Shown piece by piece: positions 12,162-23,854 of a DNA stretch of 64,000 nucleotides. The stretch is from the NCBI GenBank assembly GCA_037039685.1, contig JAWNGF010000015.1:263001-327000 (forward strand), written 5' to 3'. How positions within the stretch are numbered: the first letter of the stretch is position 1; every line of letters starts with the position of its first letter. This DNA comes from Ceratobasidium sp. AG-K (lineage: Eukaryota > Basidiomycota > Agaricomycetes > Cantharellales > Ceratobasidiaceae). The position numbers and the translations under genes were made by a program. Under the pieces are notes generated by a model. The model ran no database searches. It was not told the DNA's origin and saw only the letters and a program-made list of their open reading frames with translations.

Positions 12162-14384
12162 TCATATTCCGGCTTGAATAAGCTCCTCATGATGCACCGA
12201 GCGCAAGCTTATCTTGAGTTTGAACGGGTCAGGATGACTGGAGCCGTAGGTATTGTCAGCTAGAAGATTGGGAACCATGAAAGCTTGACTACTCACAGTA
12301 TTATTGTGTTATTGCCAGTGAGACTGGGTACAATCTTTCCGTTCTCGTCGGCCGCCATCGTAAAGTTGAACGTTGCTAAGATCGAAGCGACTGAAATGAA
12401 AACCGATGTCTCGGCGTAATGTAACCCAGGACATATGCTGTAATTCATTGGAATTTCAACCCCGATTTAACGACTAAGGTAATAATCATCCACGCACCGG
12501 CGACCAAAACCAAACACCGGGCATGGAGGCACCAAGTGGTCGAGGAACCGATCTGGATTAAATTGCTCAGGGTCCTTGTAATGTTTTTCATCTCGACTCA
12601 TAGCCCTGAGAACCGGAATTCAAGTTGAGCACGCATATACATCCTAAGATGTACCGACTTGCCATATATTCGCAACCCTAGCTTGAGTCAGTAGTATTTC
12701 CAGTGACGAACTGTTGGGTTATGTGCTTACACCATCGCACCCTTAGGGATTCTGTATCCTTGGTAGATATCATCCTGAAGGCACGCGTGCGGTATAGCTA
12801 AACCTGTATTTCAATTCAATCTCTCGAGGTGGAAAAGGGGGGGCATACCAGTTGGAACAATAGGACACCATCTCATCAGCTCCTGAATAAGCCGATTAAT
12901 ATATGGTAGTCGAATCCGATCCTCGACCTCTGGGAGTCGGGTTCTTCCTATTACGGTATCAATTTCTTCCTGTGCTCTGGTCTGTACCTCTGGATGAAGG
13001 ATCATTACAAGAGCCATAACAAGAATGATATTGGCAGTCTAAGAATGGCGTAAATACGCAAGTAGTAGACCGTGGTGTATACGTACCGTATCGGTACCGC
13101 CTAAAACTTGAGTGAGACAAGGCATTATGAATATTTAGCTGTGGAGCACATACCTCCGTAGAGTGTAAGAGCCGCATGACTAACATAATCGTCGATCTCA
13201 CTTGGTGATAAACCGAGTTGAGAGCCACGATTGATCATAGACGCAACCATAGACTGAGAAGCGTCGTGGTCCCCCAATGCCTAGAGCCCCAGATCAGTAG
13301 CAGGTACTATGACATCTTCCCATACGACGCACAGCATTAGTTCTAGTCCAGTTATACGTTCTTTTTACCGTGTTCTGATGTAACGCCCTCCACTCGCGCG
13401 CCTTTCGCTTCCATCCGACACCGGGTAACCACTCAGGAACGTGGCGGAGAAAAGGAAATACGTTAACTAAAAAATCTACTTTCTTTGTCATAAGTTTGTG
13501 TGTGACAGGGTCAAGTGGTTGACCCGAGTCTGGGTGCGTATACGCACTTTCAGGCATTCCGGCATCGGTTCCCATTTCGAACACTTTGAGCATTTCCACA
13601 AGAAAGGGATCGTCAACCCTTTCGAGGCTATAGCCATAGATCGAGTGCGTCAAGGTTCGAGCAAATGTTCTGGTTTAAACTATAGGGGTAGTTATGCCAT
13701 GTCTGATAACTATTTGAGCTTGCACCCACAGTAATAGCTCAGTATACAAGTCCTCCGACGAGTCCAGTGTGTCAGCTAGCCGAGACATTCTCTGCAAGAG
13801 CATCCGTGCTTGCTGTTGTTGCGAGCTTTGGAATGCAGTAACCGCCTTTGGTGCAGCCATGGGTGGATCAATCGGCGGTGCATTTTCCAACGGTTATCAT
13901 AAGGAAGAACAGTGGTAAAACGGGTGAGATCAACACTAACGCTTATATGAGCAAGTACGACAGATCTTTGATGCCGTAGAAGCTTACAGAAGGGGATTGC
14001 TTAGCATTGTCGGCATAGCACGGTCTGAATAAATGTTAGACCGTTTTTCAAGTAGATTCGTTGCGTCTTCGACAGAGTTGAGTCCTATAATCACTGTACC
14101 GAGCACTGATAGAGAAAATATTGGTGCTTGGATATCGAAAGTCTCAACGTAGTCGAAACATCAGGGGGAAGCGTTTGCTTACTGTTAAGCTCCTTTCCCA
14201 ACTCCATAAATCCGGTGTGTTGGTTGCTTCGAGGCATGGAGAGCAAGTTGCCTATCAGTGGGTACGACTTAGGGGTTGGTGGAAGGGGGGGATCTGATGG
14301 GCTGCGCTGTGACCATAGGTGAAGAGTCAAGGCTGCACCAGCAGCGACTCCAAGGCCGATGAGCACACCGTTGGAGTGTTCCAT
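12162..14384 (-). pseudogene. Cytochrome P450 monooxygenase, multi-intron, one frameshift
   Basis: A microsomal-type P450 that oxidises a small hydrophobic substrate using haem and CPR electrons. Start ATG at 14384 begins a membrane anchor (GVLIGLGVAAGAALTLHLW) followed by the proline hinge PPLPPTPKSYPLIGNL. Downstream exons give the C-helix block DNRWKMHRRLIHPWLH (13890-13857), VDFLVNVFPFLRHVPEWLPG, the I-helix oxygen motif GGGTDTT (built over a 14-nt exon), the K-helix ELMR (ExxR), the meander DPEQFNPDRF, and the haem loop FGFGRRICPG, complete after splicing of the intron whose donor interrupts the RR codons. The last exon ends at 12162. One break: between HPWLH and KAVTAFQSS (13845-13855) the frame shifts by one base in a CCAAA context. 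Everything else is intact, so a sequencing indel is as likely as pseudogenisation. It resembles CYPs annotated as O-methylsterigmatocystin-oxidoreductase-like. Confidence 0.85.
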
Positions 14385-14449
14385 GGATGTGCCTAGTGGT
14401 CGATTGAAGGAGTAGATGAGAAGGGCGATACAACACATTTGTACCTCCC

Positions 14450-15768
14450 AGCATTTGGCCCATGGTCAGATATGACTCTCTGTTTGCTTCCGGTGCAACC
14501 GGAGAATTAAGGGGGGACAGGCGGAATATGGGGACATGTATACACGACGTTCAAACGCTGCGCCAATCCAGTGGCATATATCCCATCAAGATCGTTGCTT
14601 CGGTAAGGTGAGTGCTGAGCTTAGGGTAGTGAATTTGCAGTATGTCCATTCACACCGTTACCGATAATTGGAGTTCCAGTTCTTTGGTTTATCTTCCATC
14701 TCGCATCAGTACCGAAACATCCTCAGTATTCATCAGTATTCAATAGTCCGTGAGGACCGTTGATTGTTAATGCAGCGCAAAAGAGCTCTCTAAAACCTGT
14801 TTTGGTTGTTTAGATTGTTTGAGCTCCCGGAGAGCATCAATGTATACCACAAATTAGGCTAATCCCGTGTTCTCGTGGCTGTAGAGGGCCATGTCGAATT
14901 CTCACGTGATCTGCCCATGGTCAGCTTCTTTCGCTCTCGACGATGCTAACCCCAGGCCATTACTTTCACGTACATCGGATACTGTATATATTGTATACCT
15001 AGGATATATCAACTCAACTACACTGGCGCGCGCAATTCTGGTGCCTGATCGCCCTCCACAGGCCGGGCAACGAACCCACGTTATCTCTCGCTTCGCTCAT
15101 TTAATTTCGCCAGCCGGAAAGTCCATAGATTATGACCGGAGAAGGACCACTTCAGTAGAGCATGGGACTACTCCACAGGATTCCAGAGATTAGGGAGGGA
15201 GCCGGCCACCTTTTTCAGGAACGCTCCGGAGGCGTGAGGAGCGAATGGAGTTATCCCGACCAGTCCCATTGAACGCCACATCTCCCGGAACGCTCCAGGA
15301 GTTTCAGGGGTGCTCCGGAGACTCCCTGCTCTCTGGGTTTTGCTGACATACCCAACTCCCGTCGCAGCTCACAATGTTCCTTTCCTTGAAGGGACCGTTA
15401 CCTCGTAACGGTGGGATGGCTGATCGATCGATAACAATAGCCTCTCAATCGGCACATGACTAGTTCGCACGCTTGTTTCAATTCGGAGAGGCCTGAATCT
15501 ACAGCGGCGCTCGTTTGTCTCGCAACCACCCGCCACCCATCCCCCTCTGCTCTGCATGGCAGCATTCAACCAGAACTTGTACGTATTAAACACTACGTTA
15601 ATTGAGCGTTGCTGAGGAATAACGTGGCCCGACAATCCACGCCGGAACAACTTCCACAGAGAGGAAAGCCGAGCAACTCCTATTCGTGGAGGCCACAAGC
15701 AAGTCTGCTCCGTGTGTGCCAGTGATACAGGGACCGGGCCACATGCTTTCTCGCATGACCTTATTCAT
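14450..15768. other. Intergenic region with weak open frames
   Basis: Contains the likely P450 promoter (14450-14800). A 100-codon open frame at 14891-15193 has no recognisable features. At 15220-15320 there are short repeated words around GGAACGCTCC and GCTCCGGAG in both orientations. I cannot support a gene here. Confidence 0.4.
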
Positions 15769-18404
15769 ATGCCAATCGAGATTTTCACAGAGGCAAGTGC
15801 ATTTAGCGCAACGTTTGGGAGACCCCTCTCAATGCCCAAGGACAGATTTTGTACCGGGTCCACCCTGGCGATTTAATTTCTCTTGCTCGCACCTGCAAGG
15901 CATTTCGGGGGATAATTATGAAGAAATCCGCCCAAAAGGTTTGGCGTATCGTTCTCGCCAACTTGCCAGAGCTGCCTCCTTATCCATGGTCAAACCTCTG
16001 TGAGCCACAATACACCGCTCTGCTCTTCAAAAGGGATTGTACCGTGAGTTCATGTCGTGGAGAAATGCCGATTTTCATCTGATTCGGACGGATAGCGTTG
16101 TGCTGAAGCAACGCTCACGAAAATGGACCCCTATCTGCTTGTAAGACTGTGTGAAAGTTGTCGTAAGACCGAGTGAGTGGTGACTACGATAGCGCATCAA
16201 TATCGATCTTGCCTCAAAAATATGCAGACTTCTTCAAGTGCGCTCGGGCACCAATCAAGTGTTTTTTCTTTTCAGTCTTGTATGTCAAACGCCATGTATG
16301 TCTGTACTGTACCGCAAATCAAGGCTCGCGGCTAACCCCTACGTTTTCAGTGATAGATATCAAGCTAGACGCCGCACAAATACAACTTGTATTTCATTCT
16401 CCAATTGCGAAACATTGCTTGCGTAGGGAGTTTGAAGAAATTCGAAATGCGTGGGAGGACCTCAGTCAGCCAGGTAACTCTCAAATATTTCTCAAGTGGA
16501 AGGATGAGGTTCATGAAGAAGTCATCATGCGACATCAGGTAATGGTTTGGGATTGCATTGGAACGATCAAGTACTAATATCTCAATAGTTCGCAGAGAGA
16601 TTGGAAAGGTTTCTTATACTTGCTGAGAAGGAGCGCTGGGACGAGCTCTCAGCTATCAAGGGGCGGCTCAATGATGAGTAAGTTCTTGTACAAGATCAAG
16701 AAGCTCAAGCTGATTGGGTTTGGTAGCCTTATACAGCGGCTTGGTGTACATAGCCATTCAGCCAAAGATGCCAATTTCCAATGGGAGAATTTCCCCGAGT
16801 GGAGGGCGTTTGAAGAACACCCCAATACGCTGACCGAACGGGGTAGGGTTCCCGTTGAGATACTCGTCCTCGTCTGAACTTTTACTTAGCGTGGAAAGAA
16901 GCAATTCCCTCCATGTTATTGCGTATCGATGCTCAACGAGACGAATCGAAGAGACTCGATTGCGAAACCAGGAAAAAAGAATTTTACCGCCTACTCCGGA
17001 ATATTTTGCCTCGATATAAACACCAAACTCATCCTCTCGCGTTGATATTTCAGGGTTTGGGGTTCGACCTGGCATCAATTGACGCACCAGAGAACGCAGC
17101 CGTTCGCACAAGGATCGCTTCATTCCTTGACTGTTATCCATTCCCCGGAAGCTCCGACGTGATGAGTTGGAGTTTCCTGGCTGATGTCAATGAAGGTGGG
17201 ATGAAGCTACCGGAATTCGAAGAATGGTTTCAGTCCCAGGTCGAGATATTCAAGGACCAAGTTCACCTGTGGATACTGATGTTCGAGGAAGTGCTGGCCG
17301 CGAGGCAAGTATTCGGAAATGGCCCCACTCAGCCACTCGACCCTGAATACGATGATCCTGACTGCATAGTCAAGGTACTATCCCTCCGATTGTGTCGTAA
17401 GGAATATAGCTAACAGTCATGTAGATACGGGGGAGCATCGAACTCACTCATAGTCTACCCCTATGCACGCGAGTCCTCCTACGAGCCGATAGTATTTTTC
17501 ATCGACTCCCATTTGATCCTGTGGAGAACCGGGATTCGATCGTTTTTTATCCAGAGTTCCTCCCAGCAACAAAGGTCGCGGAACTTCGCCAACTGGATAT
17601 TTCGGGGTCGTGTTTCTATAAACACGAGGAAGGCGTAAAGATTGCGAAGAAACTCTTGTGCGACCTTGAGATGCCGGATGTGTCATACCTAGAACTTTCG
17701 ATTATTGGGAATAGGTTTGCTTGCGGTCGATGCTATTTTCCCAAGCCGACAAGCTGGAAAGGGCTTGTAAGTTACTTTGTTTGACTTTGTCCTTTGTCTC
17801 ATCTCTTTTAGATTCAACACTACCTCGCTGAGTCCCATGCCTGGAGTTTGATTCGGTCTGGTTCTCCCCGGTGCAAGACAGAGCATCCTGCCCAGTTTAT
17901 CCATGTTCATGACGTGGATTCCCAGAAGTCCCTGCCTTGTGCTCGACTGTTGCCCGCGAAACCCGCACCAGACTCGGAGGCTCCTATTCATAACCCACCA
18001 CTAGATGAAGAGCAGATCATCATGACCGAAGATAATTGGCCTGTTATGGGCGAGAATGCAGTGTGGGAAGCGGAGGACGAAGTCGACGAGCAAGTCACCG
18101 AACCTGTGGTTGAGGAGTCAATTTATTGTGCTCCATGCAAGAATTATGGTCGCATGTTTGTCACACGTCTTGCTATGGACGAGGGGATGGGTTGGCATAT
18201 TCGTGAAGTGTGAGTAATTCCAGTGTTGTAGAAATGGTTGGTTTCAACTGATACGGCTGCTTCAGGCACCATGAGTCTTCGCCAGAACGCGGCGTTCACT
18301 TTGAACTAACCCAGGATTCGAAGAGTTTTCTTGCTGCTGGGAACGAGTGGAAGGATCGTTGGGATGCGTATCACGACGGCCGTGAACACTCAAACGGCGT
18401 ATGA
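15769..18404 (+). CDS. F-box protein, family A (F-box plus C-terminal CxxC motifs)
   Basis: Probable substrate receptor of an SCF ubiquitin ligase. Exons include 15769-15792, 15846-16043, 16096-16172, one ending at 16538, 16589-16677, one ending at 17374, 17425-17766, 17812-18209 and 18266-18404. The F-box spans the first two exons: LPIEIFTE-type helix (here MPIEIFTE), then HPGDLISLARTCKAFR. The first intron (15793-15845) starts with GC (GCAAGT) instead of GT. Later come CESCRK, a long alpha-rich middle, LLRADSIF, then CGRC (about 17728), CAPC (about 18135), and WHIREV-HHESS over the last intron: a putative zinc site of two CxxC pairs plus two His. The exon encoding MVTTRSG, which starts the three relatives at 43-52 kb, was not found upstream, so the start is uncertain. 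I see no stop or frameshift in the parts I could splice. Confidence 0.7.
15793..15845 (+). other. GC-AG intron in F-box gene
   Basis: The exon end ACAGAG is followed by GCAAGT and the intron closes with GGACAG. The relatives at 48.8 and 52.1 kb have GTGAGT and GTAAGT at the same codon, so position and phase are confirmed by homology. Minor-type GC donors are usually preceded by AG, as here. Confidence 0.7.
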
Positions 18405-18925
18405 AGGGTTTGCGCGGGTTTTTTTCTGCGATTATCATTAGCCCCAGATGCGTAAAAATGAAATTACTCTGGTGTATGCAATGCTGCTTGGAATTGTCGA
18501 ACGTAAAGTAATCAATAGTATAAAAATGAACATCTATCCGTGATATGCTGTATTGCTGGCGGGAATTGTTGGCCTGTTCGGTAGTCTAGCTAGGAAATCT
18601 CAAGTAGTTGCAACTTAGGTGGGACCTGATACGCGCATACAGTCTACTTTTCCAAACCGACTCAATCCATTCCTGCAAATTCTCCTCGTTCCTAAACTCT
18701 AAATAAACATATCCTAGATTGCACAGATATAAATGCTCGTGTATGACCAAAACTCGAACCGACCCTAGTACAAAATGCGTGTATACACCCAAACCCAAAT
18801 GAAAACAAGACAGTGTGGGGGGCTCATCTCGGGGACGGTTTGAAATAAACCGGGAGTAAAAAGGCGAGGACTTGGGACATGACCCAGTTGATGCCGCACC
18901 CGGCCCGGCGGCCCCCCACCTCATG
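18405..18925. other. Convergent 3' regions
   Basis: Lies between the stop of the F-box gene and the stop of SSK1. It should contain both 3' UTRs. No gene is seen. Confidence 0.5.
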
Positions 18926-21900
18926 TCAACTCGGACTCGAGGGGAGCGAGTTGGCGGATTGGTAGGGCGTGTCGGTCTCGGGGGAGAGTGTGCCCGGGCC
19001 GGTGTCGGAGGGGGAGAGTAGGACAGGATCAGGTGCGGCTGGTTCTGGGGGTGTCCCGGTCGGCTCGACAGGGCATTGAGATACAGTTGCGTTTGGAGGA
19101 AAGTATGATTCGGCCTCGGCAAGGGGGTATGAGGTTATCGAGGGGATTGGCTCGATTGGCTCAATCTCGGGTGTAGAAACGATCGCCGGTACGCCCGCGG
19201 CAGTTGGTTCGACAGCAGCTGGTTCAGCTGTGACCGGCGGTTCTGGCTCTGGAGGGTTTCCGTTCCCTAACCCAGGCTTTCCCCTCTCTCCATCCGCCAC
19301 GACAGGCGGCGGCGGGCCAGGCAAGACCATCGACCGGCTCAGCGGACTAGGGCTTTTGGTTATCCTCCGCATTAACGCAGGCTTCTCCATTTTTTGCTGT
19401 TCACCCGTCGGCGGTGTCGGAGCCTGAACATGAATCTCGGGTCCCGTCGCCTTGCCACCTCCAACGACGCTCTCCAACGATGCGCGACTGGGGCTCTTTG
19501 TCGTCCGTGCCGCACGATCAATCCGCAATTGTCCAGCAACGGCCTTGGCTTTGGCCTCTTGCCTCTTGACCATGTCCGGATCCGCCCACATTTGCAGGGC
19601 TTTAATGCTCCCCCATTCGATGATCTTTTTATCAAGCCAATCCAACGACACGGGCTTCGTCAGGAAATCGTTGCATCCAGCGGCAAGCGCAGCGACTCGA
19701 TCGGATTGAAGGGACGAAGCGGTGAGGGCGACAATGACGACCGACGAGCGGAACGGCGAAGACGGTCCCGAGATGAACATTTTCGAATCCGAGGCTGGGG
19801 TAAAGAGCTGTTTGGATTCGGAAAACAGCCCAGGAGATTCAATCGGCGGAGTCGAAACAGAACCGTGCTGGGCTTTCTCGAGGCGCCGAATTTCACGGGT
19901 AGCTTCGATGCCGTCCATTACGGGCATTTGAATGTCCATCTGCCTCGGGTTAGCAATCATCTTGGCCAGATCGGCACGACTTACGAAAATCAAATGAAAT
20001 CGCCCCGTCTTCCACTTTTCGACCGCCTGTTGTCCATCGCGTGCCACATCACACTTGATCTTTTTACGTTTGATAAACATCGAAAGAATCCCCAAATTGA
20101 TCGGATTATCTACATCGTGGGTCAGCATCACCGGTTCCCACGCGCACAGGACTCGATCCGTCAACAAAAACTCACCTTCGACGATCAGCACACTAATAGG
20201 AGGCACGATGTCTGATTCCTTGGGCTTCTTCTTTCCGGGTTTCGCACCCGGACTCTTGACCTCGGTCCCACTCCCCCGTCGTTTACCCGGCCCACCACTA
20301 GGCTTGCGCACAGGTCCATCCCTCTCCGCTCCCTTGCTCCCCGACCGCGTCCTAACAAACGCAGGTTTCCCCTCGACCGAGACCTTTCTAGATCCAGCCA
20401 CACCAGGCGTCGTCGGACTCGCAGGCGCAGATTTTTTGCTGACCGGACTTTCCGCACCGCGTTTCGGCTGGAACAAGATCCCCGCTGGACGGCCTTCGAG
20501 ATCTTGCAGGACGACACCGGTATTAGGCGAAGTTGCAATGTCGGGAACTAGGTCGGCCGTTCCGGAAAAGTACCCCCGGGTGGACGTGCTATCATCGCAA
20601 GTGGACTGGGTCTCGTGACGCCGCCTATGCCACCCCACCGCGCCACACCTGGCACGCGAGGCATATTCGCACTCGGACTCATCGGACTCGTCGCGATGGG
20701 GCTAAACACAGGGTCGACGAGCGGACGCGCCAGCGCCGTGTATAGAGCCACTAGACACCGCCTCGGTCCAGCGGGTTTAGGAATCACGAGCACCTCGACC
20801 GAACAGCCCGAGAGGATACTTTGCACGACATCCCGCACGAGTTTGTAATTCGCCAGACTCGTAAAGTGGATCACGACGGGCGAAGGTGTGTGCGTGATGG
20901 GGCGAATGTGGGGGGACGAGCGAGGACGGTGGTTGGCCGCGAGCGACGGGCGTTTACGGGGATGTGGGGTGGGAAGTTGTTCGGATCGGAGTTGGGCGAG
21001 GCGTTTGCGGAGGATGGAGACGTTATCGTCGATGACAATGAAAGAAACCTGGCCTGCTTCGGTCACGGTGCCTGTTTGACCGGCCGTAGCTGGATCTTCG
21101 GACCCTTCCGCGTCGTGATGTTCGACGCCTACACACCCCAGGCAGTGAGGTAGCTCATGAGGTGGATGGCAAAGCTGCTCGTTGGGTGGGCGTAAAACAT
21201 GGCGCGCTTTCCGCGGAGTTGGGATTCAGAAAATTTGGCGAGGTCGTCTAGGGAAGGTTCTGTGGCTAGTCGCAGAGTTGGGAAGGGTTGTCGTTCGGAC
21301 TCTTCGGCGGGTGTGAGGGACGGCATCCCGACCGGGGTGGGAGAAGCGACGAATGGTATAGTAAGGGTATAAGATTGCGAGTTGTGGACGGGTATCGATG
21401 GGCCATCGGGTGTTGCAGTTAAAGAAGGGGAGGAGGGGGTCGGAGTAGGGCGGGCCTGTAGTGTCGCTCGAACATGAGTTAATAGTTTTCGAGTGATGGG
21501 CGTATCAAAAATCGGGACTCGAATGGGTTCGTGCATAATGTGCGTAATCTCGAATGAACACATCATCTGGCCACCCTGGGTATCGATGAAAAGTCCAAGT
21601 TCGATCGTTTCGCCTGGTTCGGCAATGGCCATGATTTGACGCACAACCTATTCGCTTGTAAGTACGGAAATTTTACAGGACTATGCACGCACGTGGGATA
21701 ATACGTACGACGCCGCTCCTTCGTCGCCTTGAACACCAACATGTTTGAGTCCAACGTCCGCGTGGTAAATGACGACGTGGATCCCTGCCTGTGCCGCGAT
21801 GCCACCCAACACGTCCCCGGCAGACTGTAAAAGCTCGCCAACATCGAACACTTCGTCGGTACGATCCTCGACAATGCTATCCAGAGTCGTGTTTTCGTCT

Positions 21901-22592
21901 TCCGTGAATCCAGCCAGGCGCACGCTCATCCAGTTGAGTCCTTTCATCGCGGTAAGCATCCCTCCAACGCTCGTAGTCGGAAGTTGGAGCGTGCAAGCAG
22001 AAAACTGTTCTCGTGCGGGGTCAAGCATGTGTGGTGGCGAAAGTTGTAGCAACGTTTGGATCATTAATTGGGCCGTATCAGCCAGCTCGAGCGATAAGCC
22101 AGAATACGGCAACTGTTTCGGCGTGACATAATCTTGAGGCAACGCAGATTGAGGTGGCGAATATATGGTCGATAGCCCAGGCGTGTACGGTTGACCGCTA
22201 GACGACGCAGGTGATCCAAACCCAGACGGTCTCCTCGGATGCTTCAAATGTCCTAGTTGCGATGCAACAGGCATCGAAAATGCCCGAGCCAACCTCGGCA
22301 ATGGTGTTGCCCCCAAGTCTCCCGGAGAGCCCGGCGCTTCGCTTCCTTCCGTCGTTGACTCGGGCTTTGCTTCGGCTTCGGCCGGTTCGTCGAGAGGAGG
22401 GATAAGTGGCAGTGACGTTCCTGGCGCATCTGGAAACGCAAATCCGAATTTCGAGTTGTGCGTGAGCTCGGGAGGGAGGGGGAGCGGAGCAGATAGCGGC
22501 AGGGATGTTGTGGCCGACGTAGGAGACGAGTCGGTCGATAGTGTTGCTTCCCGAGTAGGGACTAGGCGCACCGTTTGTGGTGGAGCTGACAT
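18926..22592 (-). CDS. SSK1: Ssk1-type response regulator of the HOG pathway
   Basis: Receives phosphate from the histidine phosphotransfer protein Ypd1 and, when unphosphorylated, activates the Ssk2/22 MAPKKK leading to Hog1 (family knowledge). Start ATG at 22592. Exon 1 (22592-21705) is Ser/Pro-rich and then globular; intron 21648-21704. The C-terminal third is the receiver domain: VLIVEDNPINL (spliced over intron 20110-20175), phosphorylation site in FMDIQMPVMDG (spliced over intron 19940-19984), ALTAS and the lysine in FLTKPVSLDWLDKK. A long disordered Pro/Ser tail follows. Two single-base shifts interrupt the frame: near 21135-21140 (LTAWG to VGVEHHD, beside CCCC) and at 20573-20577 (ARPPGG to YFSGTADL, in a CCCCC run). 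Both lie in homopolymers of a normally single-copy gene, so I suspect assembly error. A 5' UTR intron (about 22641-22686) is likely. Confidence 0.9.
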
Positions 22593-22729
22593 GGTCGAAA
22601 TTTGTAATATCTACGAGAACGCGTCTAGTGCACTGGCCTAAGAGAGTGTTAGATTTGGGTTCTCGATGGTATGAGCGTGTGCTTACCGCGATACGACCAG
22701 CGCTGGTGACGGTAGAGTCGACGCCCACG

Positions 22730-23854
22730 TTCCTGGCAATATCTTCGTGTCAGAGTTTACGTCAGCTCGGCGCTTGGTCGGACCGGCTTCTCAGCTGGCC
22801 CCACCGAGGCCGGACCAGTCTCGACGAGCCGAGAGCAGTCTTATCGGTTGGGTCTGGGCCGCCCTGTCAGTAAGGCCCATTTAGTGCCATGCAACCGAAA
22901 TACGGATGTAGTCATCCTAAAATGGTAACAAACGCAAAGATAAAGCTGTTGCGATTAGCGCGTCGTGCCGAGCTAAAGAGAATGTATCTCAGCTCGTGCT
23001 ACGTGGAAGTAGAGAACTACGTATATACCTAAAGAGAATGTATCTACAGGTATATTGTGAGCAACATAGATAGAAATGAAACAACAAAAACATACCTCAG
23101 CTCGTGCTACGTGGAAGTAGAGAACTGAGGTTGGAATGCCTCGACATGACACCTTTAACAAACCGTCTCGGAAACGTCTAAGTCACATGATTATATGCTA
23201 TACTACGTGAGACTGAAATTCCAACAAAAGCATCCACACATCCAGAATGATTGCCGAGTTTTTTAGCTGGCTTCGGCGTTGATAAGAGCCTCAGGGACCC
23301 CCCAGAGCCGCGGCAACACGTTGAGATTGCCTTAACAAATAAATGTAGTGAACGCATCTATGCTAGAGTTACGTGGGCGTCTCGGTAAACTCAGGAACAG
23401 CAAGCTGCCGTAGTTCGTTGCCAATGCGAGTCACGCATACATCTCGCGCCTCGACCTTGAACATACCGCTGTTCTGGCAAGGCACAAGACCGGCAAAACC
23501 GGCGCTTCATTCATTGAGAAATTACCACTGGAGTGATCGCGACGTCAAGACATAGCAAGAGGATAGCCTTGCGTGCCATAATGTAAGGTTGCTGTGTCGC
23601 TCGAGGCGTGTCCAAGTGTCGACGGACGAAAGAGATCTCGAACAATCTGCTGGAGGCATTGCAGTCCTCGTTCCAGAGCGCCAAATTCCATCAGCACGTG
23701 TGGCTATGCTCGCGCCTCGTGGTTTCAGTGAGGCTTGGACAGCCCCGACCGTGCTGCACTCGTCCTCGACTAACTACAGAACAACCCACCCACATCTCGG
23801 AGGTGAATAGAACATTGTTTTAGAGCCGTTGCCTCCGACTTAGTTTCGCCTCAA
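22730..23854. other. Intergenic between SSK1 and DUF6535 gene 1
   Basis: Divergent promoter region of SSK1 and the first DUF6535 gene. The part near 22730-22830 is matched by a diverged copy near 29470-29560. It holds a 30-bp direct repeat, annotated separately. No gene is seen. Confidence 0.6.
22975..23126. repeat. Interleaved 30-bp and 15-bp direct repeats
   Basis: The 30-bp word beginning TCAGCTCGTGCTACGTGG occurs identically at 22989-23018 and 23097-23126. The 15-bp word AAAGAGAATGTATCT occurs at 22975-22989 and 23031-23045. Non-coding, function unknown. Confidence 0.85.

Noticed and set aside
14891..15193. 100-codon open frame
   Set aside because: No recognisable feature and no conservation within the window.
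19394..20215. 273-codon plus-strand frame over SSK1
   Set aside because: It lies fully opposite the receiver-domain coding sequence, which has clear motifs. No independent features.
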